Source: Atriophallophorus winterbourni (lineage: Eukaryota > Platyhelminthes > Trematoda > Plagiorchiida > Microphallidae). From it: 64,000 nucleotides of DNA. Each line of letters opens with the position of its first letter. The first letter of the stretch is position 1. Both the position numbers and the translations under genes were made by a program. Shown here piece by piece: positions 11,401 through 22,291 of the stretch. The notes under the pieces are model-generated. The model was not told the DNA's origin, searched no databases, and was given only the letters and a program-made list of their open reading frames with translations. Where the stretch lies: positions 1 through 64,000 of the forward strand of contig JACCGJ010008390.1 of assembly GCA_013407085.1 (NCBI GenBank), written 5' to 3'.

Positions 11401-14400
11401 GACCAGGAGGAATTGGACGAGGACAATGCTGATGCGAGAAATATTTACTCCAGCGATAATAATGTGAGTTACAATCATCTGTCTAGGCCTGGGCAACCTG
11501 ACAGTAGTTTAGCCCACGTGCAGTCTCTGACTGTACGGCACTTTGCCTGAATCAGGCTTGTGCTTTCATACCATACACACACACACACAATCACTCGCCG
11601 GAATACAAGTTACTTTCCGTGGTGGTCACCTGCGTTCTGTACAACAATCGGATGTTGTCGAGTCGTGAGCGTGGTTTGTTTGCTCACTCAGGTTCGCAAT
11701 ACGCGTCATAGTATCTTCTTCTGCTCCCCGTCAATCCCGGAAATGACCACCGACGATTGATTTTTATTTCCGCTTTTCTTGACCATCATCTAATGCCACT
11801 TTCAAAGTTGTCTCAACGCTGGAGTTAAATAGCACCACCGGTTCACATAGAGGATAGGACGTGCGACTGACATTCGGTAGGCTCAGGTTTGAACTTCATA
11901 AACTGGCATGTGTTTGGTTCTTGCTAAGCTGATAAGTCTTTAGCGATAAAGAGAAGTAAGACTTCATGGTCCTCTGTGCAGCTCATTACTTGTGGCAGCA
12001 TGACATTACTTATGCAAAACCATCGTTTTCCATACTCTGAATAAGCTGAAACAGATAAAGGTCTCGAGGACTGAACTGATTGTCGTTGTTGCGACCAGGC
12101 TCTCTGGTGAGCGTTCATGCGATCCTACTTCACATCGATTAATTTGAGGAATATGGCTTTGAATCGTGGTCAGTGGTGGTTTTCATGTAAGCACCTTGCA
12201 CTGTTCGGTCAATCTTGTCGTATCAATTGACATTGGTGTTGATGTCGTTCTACTCTCACGAAACCCAATAGTGAAATATGCTGTGTTAAGCACATCCACA
12301 CTCCGCGAATCTGCTGCATGCTTTAGACATTTTCTAAATACCTGTTCTTAGTGTGACTTCTTACCCTTAGTGCTATGGCTGAAAATATTGTTCAGTGGCG
12401 GTAGACATCTTGAAGCGTTTGATTAATGGTGTATGTTGTCAAGTTAAGTGGCGTGTAAGGCTAGCTATAATATGTGACAGTGAAAGCCGCAAAGAAGCTG
12501 CCATGCTGGTGTCGCTCTGTTCGTTCCAACACTTACTAGAATGCATATTTGATTCGAGGTTTGGGCACCTCATCCCAGTGTGTCTGGCTTAATCTTCTGC
12601 AGCTTCAGTAGCTTTTACATCCCACCCTTCCACACCCCTTTGAGTTTTTATCATGGCAGGTAGGCACTTGCTACCGTTGCAATGCTGTCAATGATGATAT
12701 TGATAAAGATATTCTCAGTGTGTCTACGGTGTGCGTACTCTACAGATTATGTCGCTTATTTAATCCCACAGCTTTCTTTTATTTATGATTTTACATCTCA
12801 TAGATGTATAATAATTAAACTGTGTGTACCGTTGGAATTTTTGATGATCTTTCAGTAGGTGATTTCTGTTGACATGTGTCGGAGATATATCCGACTCAAG
12901 CCAGATCGGCCTAGAGACACCTGCACGGATGTGCGATTGTGCCGTGCTCCAGTATCGCGCAGGTAACCCTGCTAAATTGATTTGCCACCGGTAATGAGCG
13001 GTATGCCATTTGCCCTTTTTATGTTATCTAGACCTGGGTAGCCTGGCAGTATGTTAGCCTTGTTTCTAGTCTCTCTTGATTTCGTAAATACATACTGAAG
13101 ATGCTTGCTTAATCCCTTAAGTTCTAGTTAAGTCCACACTTGCGGATTTCCTCTTCACACGAGCGCTTCCAAGATAGCCTTGAGCGTCCAACCCGTCTTT
13201 TCCCGATTGGGTTCCATACCAGAGCATGACGCGTGATGTCATCATAACGTTTTCGCAAGGTGTGCCCAACCCATCTCCACTTTCTTCTACTGATCTGCTG
13301 GGCGATCGGGTCCTCAGCAGCAATCTGCCACAGGTCTTGATTCCTTATCTTTTCTCGCCATTTTACCCCAATAATTCGACGAAGGCAATTATTGTGGAAT
13401 GATTGCAAGCGGTCAGAAGACTGCTGTCACTCGCCAGGCTTATTATGTCCTCTTCCCTCTTGTTAGGATTGCCTGATAGCCCCGCATCGATGCATGTTTT
13501 CCACATCAAACTCTATTATAATCATATGCTTTTTTCAGCCTGCCGACGATGAATTGCTCCGATTGTACGATGCTATCGGTCCGGAAGATTTAGAAAATCC
13601 TGAAGACAAAATGGTGGCCACTTGTGAACCTTTCCCCGGTTTCGAGGATGTCGAAGATGATGAATACATACAAATGATCAACAGTCGGGTCCCGACAAAA
13701 ACCATGAGCTCTCTCGGGCATGTGAAACGAGCCTTTATTGCTCATGTGCCGGTGATAACCCAAGAACAGGTGAGTCATTGGTCACCTCGTTTTCGCGCGT
13801 GCGTTTTTGGCCCAGTTGTTATCGCTTACTTGAGCATGAGCATTCTGGCAGCTACTTAGTTCACGTTGATTTCAATAATATGGTCGTTTGGGAATTTGTG
13901 CTTTAGTATTTCTCCAAATACGCAATCGCACAATCGTGCAGCATTTTGTGCTGTGTGGCTAACATAGTGCTAAATTGATTGGCCAAAGGCAGTGAGCTGC
14001 ATCCTGAAACAGGCTGGAGTCTCACTACCATTTCCTGTTCTTTTTTGCATTCTCATATCTGTCTAGGCCTGAGCACCCAGACATTATCTTAGCCCACGTG
14101 CAGTCTCTAACTGTGCAGCACTTTGCCTGGATCAGGCTTGTGCTTTCATACCATCATACCATTCCTCCAAATTGTTTAAACGATTCCAACGCTTTCTGGC
14201 TTTATCAAAATTCCATATTTATACAACTATTTTCGGTTCTGTGCCGTTCGGTTTCCAGCTATTCCAGCTTCTGATGACCGCCTCCTTAAGAGAGCCGCTA
14301 CGCGATCCGCCCATAAGGATCGTCAGCTATAATGGGTGGAAACTCGCAGCGAACATAGGAGACTTTGAAAGACTGTTTCGTCTGATTCATACCGCATCTG

Positions 14401-16588
14401 GAAGGTGTAGTTTTAACACGAACCTAAGAGATTCGTGAGGGCAGCTGATCTTTGACCTTCATAGCAAGATCACTAGGTGTGTTGAGCATTTCAGTCAGTT
14501 ACTGAACCGCCCAGCAGTTATCAGTTCAGTGTTCACTGCCCCAGCTTCGGGAGAAAACCATGAGGAAAATCTGGTAGACGGTTAGTTGGTGCACACCACC
14601 TCTCTTTCTAGCAACTCTTGGCTGCTTTGAAGGTCGCACTTGGTCGTGCAAGGGCTAGAGAAGCTGACTCGAACAAACGCCGAGTGGTGCTGAGAACGCC
14701 GCTTTGTACCCAAATTTCCAAGAATCTTCATTGAAGCCGATTCATCCTCCAGGAGGAGATAGTCGCACAAAATTTAAGTAAAAGCCCCGGTACAGATACC
14801 CAGTCAACTCCGATGCCCCATCAGAGTACGAGATTTCAAGCGTTTTGCAGCGAATGAAGAATGGTAGATTGTCGGGTGATGTCGGGATTTCCGTTACATT
14901 TATTAAAGCCTTTGCAAACGCATTTAAAGCTTTACTGCACAAACTCGTTTGTACTATCTGCTAGACCGAAGTTTTCCCATCACACTGGATTATGCCTATC
15001 ATCCTACTCCTACCTATGAGTGTGTGTTCCAACTACCGCGGAGTACGCCTCGTCGATGCCGCAGCTAAACTGCGACGTTACTGCTAAACCGGTTCTCTGT
15101 CGAACACAATCTGCGCACTAGAGTAAGCCAACGTGGCTTTCGCCCCGGGGTGTGATGTTAGCCCAACTATTCACCTTACACTGGATTCTAAAACATCGTG
15201 CACTGTATAAACAGCAAACGATAGCATGGTTTACCTGTTTCCACGCAGCTTTCGACTTTGTAGACCGTGGATGTGTATGAGACATCATGCTATCGTATGG
15301 GGTCCCCATGAAATTCGTTAGCCTAATTACAGCCTTTTATAACTCTACGAGGGTTCGGCCTAGGCCTGGGCAACCTGACAGTATCTTCGCCCACGTGCAG
15401 TCTCTGACTGTGCGGCACTTTGCCTGGATCAGGCTTGTGCTCTCATACCATACCATACCATACGAGAGTTCGGGTTAGTCTCTCCGTTGAAGAATCTCGC
15501 TATTTTAATTCGCACACGGCTTCCGTTATCGCCGTTTCTCTTCAACTATAACGTCTACTGGATATTGAACTAGGCATCAACGGACTGTGAACAGGATCAA
15601 GTTCCAACGGATCTTTGATCTCGACTACGCTGATGACGTAGTTGTCTTTGGCCGAAATGCTGCAAATGCTTTCACACCGCATGAGTAGCGTCACTTCAAA
15701 AGTCGGCCTTGTGATCAACACAGCGAAAACCACGGCATTTTTCTATCGTTGCACGAAGCGTCCAGCAATTGAACGTCTAAAGCTGCCCGATCACATCCGT
15801 TACCGTCTTCAACTACCTCGTTTCTCGTATGTTACCCAAGTGGTCAAGTGAAGTTAATAACTGATCATTCTGTAATGCGTTTTTGCCATTTAAAGGCACC
15901 CTTTGGCGCACGCTCGGGGTCAGCCTCACAAAGAAAATATGTGTTTGTCATACAATGATACAATATGCTCTGCTTTATGAACGTGAGACGTAGCCACTGA
16001 GGTCACTTGATGTACGATCTTTAGAAATCTTCGACCATTGGTATGTATGTATGAGTATGAAAGCACAAGCCTGATCCAGGCAAAGTGCCGCACAGTCAGA
16101 GACTGCACGTAGGCTAAGATACTGCTCATTTTGCCACGTCCTCTGAAAGACTGTTTCATCGCTCACGAAACTTGTTCTAGATCCTAAACGCACTCGTACT
16201 TGACCTCGATGACAAGGCGGTCCACAGATGCACTGGCTCTCTGTATGCTTTTCAAATCTTCCCAGACACTTTTTTGCTTACTGAAATCCCTGTTATTCTC
16301 TCCGTTCCGCTTCTGTTTCAGATTGAAGCATCCTTGCTAGCTCAGAGGAAGCGTGAAATTCTTGAGAAATACATGTCGGATGATCTGATCGCGAGTATGA
16401 CCGAGACTGGCGAAATAATCGGCATCGAAGATGGCAGTGGGACGGTTGACCTGGATGTGCATTTCCCGAACGAGTCGAATAATCAGGAAGCGGGGCATGG
16501 AGCCGTGGATGAAGATCGAGAAGAAGAAGAGGAGGAGGAGGAGGAGGAAGACGAAGAAGAAGAAGGTGACGAGAAGATGGCCAGTTAA
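8476..16588 (+). CDS. ISY1: Pre-mRNA-splicing factor ISY1 homologue (9 exons)
   Basis: ISY1 is a nuclear component of the Prp19-associated/catalytic spliceosome. Exons: 8476-8478, 8515-8537, 8572-8732, 8773-8885, 8923-9040, 11154-11276, 11312-11463, 13539-13769, 16322-16588. All junctions are GT-AG with matching phases and give 396 codons plus TAA. The start is an ATG forming a 3-nt coding exon, giving the family N-terminus M-A-R-S-A-E-K-A-M. Recognised blocks are GEYKLRDLNDDINKLIREK (exon 4), PGNRGYRYYGAARDLPG (exon 5), YYGNCDEDDGVIVP (exon 6) and RAFIAHVPV (exon 8). Human ISY1 is about 285 aa. The extra length is mostly a longer linker in exons 7-8 and a very acidic C-terminal tail (residues about 350-396) coded by GAA/GAG repeats. 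Introns 1-4 and 6 are 34-40 nt. Introns 5, 7 and 8 exceed 2 kb and are full of retroelements. The identity is firm; the 3-nt first exon is inferred from splice sites and homology. Confidence 0.94.
9564..9798 (-). repeat. SINE-like family A copy in ISY1 intron 5
   Basis: Full length; TATGTATGAAAGCACAAG at the left is the tail end, GCACATCCGTGCA at the right the 5' end. Confidence 0.85.
10101..10190 (-). repeat. SINE-like family A, 5'-truncated
   Basis: Only the tail-proximal 90 bp remain, ending after GATACTGTCAGG. Confidence 0.8.
10268..10575 (-). repeat. SINE-like family A plus TATG microsatellite
   Basis: A full copy (10268-10519) with TATG repeats at its tail side (10268-10284). A second TATG-rich run (10520-10570) follows its 5' end. 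Confidence 0.8.
10820..10925 (+). repeat. SINE-like family A, old diverged copy
   Basis: Recognisable from CTCATATCTGTTATAGCTAG to GTGATTTCATACATACG, with many substitutions. Confidence 0.55.
11475..11590 (+). repeat. SINE-like family A, 5'-truncated, just after ISY1 exon 7
   Basis: Begins at CATCTGTCTAGGCCTGG, 12 nt inside intron 7 (donor at 11464), and ends in ACCATACACACACACACA. Confidence 0.8.
12400..12710 (+). repeat. Dispersed repeat H, copy 1
   Basis: Shares GACAGTGAAAGCCGCAA-GAAGCTGCCATGCTG and TTTTATCATGGCAGG-type blocks with 35757-36090, 48830-49122 (inverted), 44655-44740 (inverted), 42290-42430 and 55005-55150. It ends in an AATGCTGTC-ATGATGATAT motif. No protein recognised. Confidence 0.55.
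12922..13095 (+). repeat. SINE-like family A, diverged copy
   Basis: Keeps TGCACGGATGTGCGATTGT, the TAAATTGATTTGCCACCGG block and the TTTCGTAAATACATAC end, but has lost part of the 3' block. Confidence 0.65.
13110..13470 (-). mobile_element. LINE RT C-terminal fragment (RTE/jockey-like)
   Basis: The minus frame 13408-13124 reads CLRRIIGVKWREKIRNQDLW, then RRKWRWVGHTLRK and NPIGKRRVGRSRLSW, the standard end of an RTE-type ORF2. It lies in ISY1 intron 7, antisense to the gene, and has no RT core. Confidence 0.85.
13925..14164 (+). repeat. SINE-like family A copy in ISY1 intron 8
   Basis: Nearly full length, ending TTTCATACCATCATACC. Confidence 0.85.
14535..14775 (-). repeat. Truncated family B element nested in the LINE
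   Basis: Runs from CGGGAGAAAACC to GTCGCACAAAATTTAAGTAA, keeping only the tail-proximal half. It is flanked by similar words GCCCCAGCT and GCCCCGGTA, a possible target-site duplication. Confidence 0.7.
15358..15472 (+). repeat. Truncated family A element nested in the LINE RT
   Basis: Starts at GGCCTAGGCCTGGGCAAC and ends in CATACCATACCATACCATA. Flanked by ACGAGGGTTCGG and ACGAGAGTTCGG, a 12-bp duplication with one mismatch. Confidence 0.9.
16041..16124 (-). repeat. SINE-like family A, 5'-truncated
   Basis: GTATGTATGTATGAGTATG tail, then the 3' block, ending at GATACTG. Lies in ISY1 intron 8, about 200 bp before the last exon. Confidence 0.8.
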
Positions 16589-16810
16589 CACGTTGTACAA
16601 ATGGGGTTATTTTGTAATGGAAATGTAAATAACCAAAACGTTTACTATCAAATCAGCCTTTTCTTTTTGCCTTGTGAAACGAAATACATCACGGCTGATT
16701 TCGGTTGTTCGTATCGGTATAACCATCCTATGTTCAATTTCGCTCCGGTGGTGGTGCATCCATTTGACAGCAGTTGTCTAGTGGGTTGAGACGTGTGTCG
16801 TTCAGTCGGG

Positions 16811-17051
16811 TATGGTATGGTATGAAAGCACAAGCCTGATCCAGGAAAGGTGCCGCACAGTCAGAGACTGCACGTGGGCTAAGATACTGTCAGGTTGCCC
16901 AGGCCTAGAAGGATATGAGGAAGAAAAAAGAACAGGAAATGGTAGTGAGACTCCAGCCTGTTTCAGCATGCAGCTCACTACCTCTGGCCAATCAATTTAG
17001 CACGGTGTTAGCCGCACAGCACGAAATACTGCACAATTGCACATCCGTGCA
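16811..17051 (-). repeat. SINE-like family A, full-length copy
   Basis: Tail of TATGG repeats at 16811-16824; the 5' end GCACATCCGTGCA is at 17039-17051. Lies 220 bp downstream of the ISY1 stop. Confidence 0.85.
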
Positions 17052-17590
17052 TTCATGAGTGAAATAATCACGTGCACATAATCGTGCTAAACAAACCGCT
17101 GTATAACGTGAACTAACGGTGGCCTCAATCACAGGAGCTCAACTGACTTGTTCCGCTTAATAATCTGTGTCAAGCGATAAGTTATCCGGAATTTTTGGAA
17201 CGAGGTGTAAGTTCATGTATGATCTCAAGCTGATGATGAGAGACCGCGCTACCCATTGACCAAGATATTTATTCTCGTTCATGCTTATTATCGGCCAAAA
17301 TTCTTTACGTTAGTTGGCGAGTTTGCTTTTGGTGGCATCCTATTCAAACAAAACGTCCTGGATTAGCACGCCTCTTTTGTTGGTTTACGCTTTTCAGCAG
17401 TGACAATACGGGTTGCATTACTAACTGGAGGGCCATGTTAAATAGTCCCGTTCAAACAATGAGTATATACTACTGATAAAGTCTTGCTCGCAAAGTATCA
17501 ATTCTAGTTGACAGAAATATTTTTAACAATATTTTACTAATAAGTAGTTGAAAATAGCCAAACCTACCCTCCGCGCAAAACCGGCACGCG

Positions 17591-17800
17591 TTATGATGAT
17601 GAAAGCACAAGCCTGATCCAGACAAAGTGCAGCACTGTCAGAGACTGCACGTGGGCTAAGTTGCTGTCAGGTTGCCCAGACCTAGACAGATATGAGGGGG
17701 GGATAGAAATGGTAATGAGACTCCAGCGTGTTTCAGCATGCAGCTCACTACCGTTGGCCAATCAATTTAGCACATAAATGCTGCATGATTGCACATCCGG
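17591..17800 (-). repeat. SINE-like family A copy
   Basis: Tail side ATGATGATGAAAGCACAAG; the 5' part lacks about 20 bp near 17772. Confidence 0.8.
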
Positions 17801-18049
17801 CACGTGTAGAAAGCCCCTGTTTAGAATATTCATCTGGATGAAATTTTTGCTTTGTCCATGTGCATTTCTGAAGTAATTTTATACTGGATTTAAATATGAA
17901 ATCTTGACCTCGGCGACGGCAGTCCTATATGCGAGCGAGCCCATGACGAATCTGTTATATATGTTGCGTTTCTGACGAAAGTTATCAGTTGTGAGAGAAA
18001 TCTGACCTTTTTTGTAACCCATCTGTATATGCTTTTGTTTTACAATGTT

Positions 18050-18600
18050 GTTTGAAAAATTCAATATAATTATTTTTAAATTCCTAAAAAAACTCGAGAT
18101 TCTAAACAGACCTCGGGGAACGCTAATGTTCTGACACTGAAAGTCTTCTCTCGTATGATCGGTAATGCGTTTTTAAGAGTTCTTCCGCTCGTGTTAGTCT
18201 GTCCTTCATGCAAACGAGATGTGTGAATGACTCAACACAACCTTGTACTCGTGATGTGATTTGATTCCAAACTATAATATTCACGTCATCATCTAATCAT
18301 TTTGTTTGGGTTTACTATCAACAAACTGTGCTAGTTTTTAACAACGAGATACACGGTTTGACGAAAATTTACTTTGAATATTCCTGTGGATGAGTAGAAA
18401 GTTTCAAGGTCATGATCGAATTCCCCGGATTATAATGAACGAATGTTTCGAAAAGTTGCTAATGGGAACCGTTAGTATTAATCGATATTTTATGTTCGTG
18501 ACCACGCATCAGTGCCGATTCCAGTGCTTCCGTAATGAACCGTTGTGATTAGCCGTAAGTATTACACATATGAAATTTTGACGTGTTTGTTGTGAGATGC
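18050..18600. other. Unannotated AT-rich spacer
   Basis: No gene, repeat match or RNA motif recognised. Confidence 0.4.
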
Positions 18601-18608
18601 TTTTGTTC

Positions 18609-18690
18609 ATACAAGTATGCATGTATGAAATCACAAACCTGATCCAGGCAAAGTTCTACGCAGTCTAAGACTGCGGGCGGGTTCATGCAG
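18609..18690 (-). repeat. SINE-like family A, 5'-truncated diverged copy
   Basis: GTATGCATGTATGAAATCAC followed by the first 60 bp of the 3' block. Confidence 0.65.
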
Positions 18691-18847
18691 GACTGACTAT
18701 TTACCTTTCACTTACATAGATTTCGTCTTTGCATCTTTCCATTTAAAACTAAACGTTTTGGGGCAAAAGGGTGCCCTTTCAAAAGTATGATCATAGAGCT
18801 TTTCAGTATGTTTGTAGTTTCCCTGCACCTGTACTTCGTTTCACTAT

Positions 18848-19032
18848 GTATGGTATGGTATGGTATGAAGGTAAAAGCCTGATCCAGGCAAAGTGCCGCA
18901 CTGTCAGAGACTGGACGTGGTCTAAGATACTGTCAGGTTTCTCAGGCCTAGACAGATATGAGGAAGAAAAAGAACAAGAAATGGTAGTGAAACTCCAGCC
19001 TGTTTAGTACTGCACGATTGCACATCCGTGCA
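18848..19032 (-). repeat. SINE-like family A with internal deletion
   Basis: TATGG tail repeats and both ends are present, but about 50 bp between CCTGTTTAG and TACTGCACG are missing. Confidence 0.8.
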
Positions 19033-19699
19033 CTATATTACTCATCATTAATGAAGCTTTTGACTATTTTTGCCAAGGTTCACCCATTGTTGCGTTTAGA
19101 AACTGCTAAGAGTTACACAGACATTGTTTTCTCAGCACTGTTATGGAATTTTAAACGATATACCTTAATTTCTTTTTCCATCAACAATCGCAAGGTGAAT
19201 CATCGTCGCAATCATAAGTTCTTTCTCTCCAAAACGTTCATTGTTGTGGTTGTCAAAGAGTGCTTCCCGTTTTCCTGTCGCTATACAGCATACTACGCAA
19301 ACGAGGTTTCTTGATGAAATTGTAAACAACTGGCATTCATTTCATTGTCTTGAATCCCAATGTGTGGCCGCGCCATCTGTTGCTTAAACTAATGCAAGTT
19401 ACCATACATAACCCGAAAATTATTCTCGCTAATCTGTAATGGGTAGATAACTTAACCAAATGACAGGTGGGTAATTTTCCTTATAATGAAATGTCATGCT
19501 TAGCAGGAGGAATGGCAAGATATCTTTGACTTTTGGAGAGATGGCTAGGCTTGTGATTAACTAAACTAAACATATTTGCTGTGATCTTCATCTTTACTTT
19601 ATTGTATTGTTATCAAGAGAGTTAAACGATAAATGTTTTAGTCAATGCATGTAGGCTTATTTTCTGTTTGGCAATATTTATCGCATTAGCAATTCAAAG

Positions 19700-19980
19700 T
19701 AATTTAAAGTTTTAATGGTTTAAAAAGATTGAAAATATCGGGAATGCATAAAAACAACAAAGATATTTTGTCAATACGGAAAGCCAGCTTATGTATTGTG
19801 GTACGAGTTCGGATTTGGTTAGCATATACTTGTCAAGTTCAGGCTTGAAGCACTAATGAAATGTGGGGGCAGAGAGTTCCATATAAAACAAACTTGGACA
19901 CCAAGAAGAATCTTCGACAATTTGATCTAGAGTGTGGAATGGTTAACTTATGGCCCCCATATTGTGTTCTCTTCAGAAAA
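19700..19980 (-). mobile_element. CR1-like LINE 3' region, decayed
   Basis: On the minus strand LTIPHSRSNCRRFF is readable (about 19945-19905), the same block as at 32820-32870 on the other strand. The following non-coding stretch also matches 32870-33030. Confidence 0.6.
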
Positions 19981-20137
19981 ATGCTGGGGGCTTTCCTATT
20001 TGGATTGGTGGTCAATCTCATCTTAGATAGTGAGATGTGGATTTCATATGTAGACCCACCGAACTACGTGAACTGAAAATTTTTCCAAACCGAGATTCAA
20101 TGGTGCAACTCGTCCCAACTTGCATATTATGGATATT

Positions 20138-20637
20138 ATCGACATGAAGATGCTTCAAAGCCATTAGCTTTCACGTATACTTGATAGTCCGCTGTTGTAT
20201 GCTACTTCACTTCCCTACTTATCTCGATTGCTTGTCATCTTTCTGCTACAATTTATTATTACTGGTCAGTATCAAATGAATGTAGTTGCTCATGCCACAA
20301 AATAACCAATGTCAAAAGAGATATGAAAGCTCTTGGCATTGACCCAGTGAGTTGTAAAGAACTTGCTCTTGACCGCTCACATTGGAGGCATTGGGTAAAG
20401 CGTCGTCTGAAAGCTGGGGAGGAACAGAAACAGCTCTTGGATGCTGAACGCAGATCATTGTTTATATTGTGGCATGCTGGCATGTGCAAATACATTCATT
20501 CAATACTTACTATTAATATTAAATTATAACACAACAATAACAAGCTATCGAGATAAGTAGGGAATTAAAATACCATACAACAGCAGAATATCAAGTGTAC
20601 GTAAAAGCGAACATGTTTGAAGCATCTTCATATCGAT
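20138..20637. mobile_element. Foldback (inverted-repeat) element enclosing an RTE tail fragment
   Basis: Arms of about 117 bp, 20138-20255 and 20519-20637, are inverted copies of each other: ATGAAGATGCTTCAAA, CTGCTGTTGTATG and CCCTACTTATCTCGAT in the left arm recur reversed in the right. The 260-bp centre contains part of an RTE-type ORF2 end (20323-20465; SHWRHWVKRRLKAGEEQKQL). No transposase is visible. Confidence 0.6.
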
Positions 20638-20744
20638 TGAAAGAGAAATCCCGTCAATAACATCTCTCCATTCCTGTGAGTTAATTCAAACAGTAAAATC
20701 TGTACATTCCACTGAGTGGCCGAGTACTGCATATCGGTGTGAAC

Positions 20745-20890
20745 GTTGTGTGAATGATTGTTTATTCGGAATCGGAATTTTTAGTCGTGTGAAACGCCGC
20801 GGCGCATGGTTTCTTCATGCGCTTGTGGCATGCATCCATGGTCAGCCTCGGTCGAAGGGGACAACGACAACAAACTGCTTGAGACTGGCT
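20745..20890 (+). mobile_element. RTE-type LINE tail fragment
   Basis: Diverged match to the zinc-finger-like end and 3'UTR of the RTE family (TTCGGAATCGGAATTTTTAG; ATCCATGGTCAGCCTCGGTC). Confidence 0.5.
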
Positions 20891-20999
20891 GACAGAACAA
20901 ATATTACTTGTAATATTTTCCCGCATATGGGATCGAATACTGTCCGCAACCTCGGGGAAATTCCTGCACTACAGCTCGTCGCCGAACGTTATCAATTAT

Positions 21000-21690
21000 G
21001 ATGAAGTATAACACGAAAATCGCCAGTTTTTTTAATGACAGCTCTCTGTCAGCGTGTAACCCTTTATTTTCGGTATGTAATCTTAAAATATTAGTAAAAT
21101 TTCTCTGTGCGTGGACGTTCTATTTGAAGAAAAGATAGCAATAAGTATATCCATTCGGTTTTTCTTAATTTATGAAAAATGGGTTAACTATTCCCGGTAT
21201 TTATCTTTTCATACGAATCTACAGATTTATTAACGCGTATATAATAAAAATTTAACAATTAATGAAAGGATATTTGCGAACGGTTTCTTGCTCCTTGCAC
21301 AAGACGTTTTAGTTCCACATATTGAGCATTTCCGAAAGCGGCTATACCGGTTAACTCTGATCCCCCATGTAATAAAATTTTTGTTTAATATTGATCGGGA
21401 AATTCGACCCACTTCAATCAACGCTCGAATTAGCACGCATTATTCGATTGAGCATTATTGATTTATCAATCTAGCGTGGCCCGGTTCTTCTCGCGTAATC
21501 TAATCTTATCATGTTTGTGAACAGGTTGCTAAACGTGAGTTGATTATTCCACTAGTTTACAAAATAATTAACCAAGAATCCTTATTAGATTATTTTCGTC
21601 CACAGCTGAAATGTATATCATAGACACTGCTTTCGAATTTGTCAGAGTCAATTAGTTGTGTTTGCAATTTGGTGTTGTTGTTACAAATGT
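21000..21690. other. Unannotated spacer
   Basis: AT-rich; no gene or known repeat recognised. Confidence 0.35.
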
Positions 21691-21694
21691 CAAT

Positions 21695-22195
21695 TCAGTA
21701 GTCTGTTAAAGAAGTTTTATCCATAGTAATATGATGCTCATATCTCCCGCACTTACACACCCTACCGATTTCTGGCTGTTTGCTGACATCAGATGAGACA
21801 GTAAGATTAGGTTCAGTGAGCCTTGAAACAATGGATAAGTAGTAAACAAAGTTATACTTGAATACCACTTTTACATATGGTTCGTACAACGAACCAAGGT
21901 GTTCAAACACAGAATCACGTAGTGATTCGTGGTCAAGCACTCAAGGCGCTTATCGATGACCAAATTCAATGTGTTGCTCACCATCCCCGAAATTACCTCC
22001 ACTACCGGTTTCTGCTGTTTTGCCGTCATCACAGGTGAGACAAGTAGATTAAGGGTTCAGTGACCTTGAAACAGTGGACAATTGGTAAACAAGGTTATAC
22101 TTGACTGCCACTGTTGCATAGGGTTTGTACAACGAACCACGATGTTCAAACACAGAATCACATAGTGATTCGTGGTCAAGCACTCAAGACGCGTT
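21695..22195 (-). repeat. 230-bp repeat family C, two diverged units
   Basis: Two units on the minus strand with hammerhead-like cores at about 21758-21813 and 21996-22045. Both are degraded: CTGATGT in the first, and an altered stem II in the second. Confidence 0.75.
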
Positions 22196-22291
22196 TCGTT
22201 GACCACTACGTGATTCTGTGTTTGAACACCGTGGTTCGTTGTACGAACCCTATGTAACAGTGGCAATCAAATATAACTTTATTTACCACTT
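22081..22291. repeat. Head-to-head inverted pair of family C units
   Basis: Arms 22081-22180 and 22201-22291 are inverted copies (GGTAAACAAGGTTATACTTG against its complement; CAACGAACCACGATGTTCAA against TTGAACACCGTGGTTCGTTG). A roughly 20-nt centre separates them, so transcripts could form a long hairpin. Confidence 0.8.

Larger units (their letters stand above)
14280..15850 (+). mobile_element. CR1-like LINE RT carrying two nested SINE insertions
   Basis: Plus-strand RT pieces in order: AVISSVFTAP (before 14535), a block around 14800-14940, SNYRGVRLVDAAAKL (15030-15075), an RGFRPG-type motif (about 15130), FHAAFDFVDR (15240-15270), LSYGVPMKFVSLITAFYN (15290-15345), then DLDYADDVVVFG (15620-15655) with an intact YADD catalytic box. 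Two foreign inserts interrupt it (family B at 14535-14775, family A at 15358-15472). Several frame changes and stops. It sits in ISY1 intron 8, sense to the gene. Confidence 0.85.

Noticed and set aside
16337..16600. 87-codon minus-strand frame rich in Phe and Leu
   Set aside because: Antisense image of the ISY1 acidic tail repeat.
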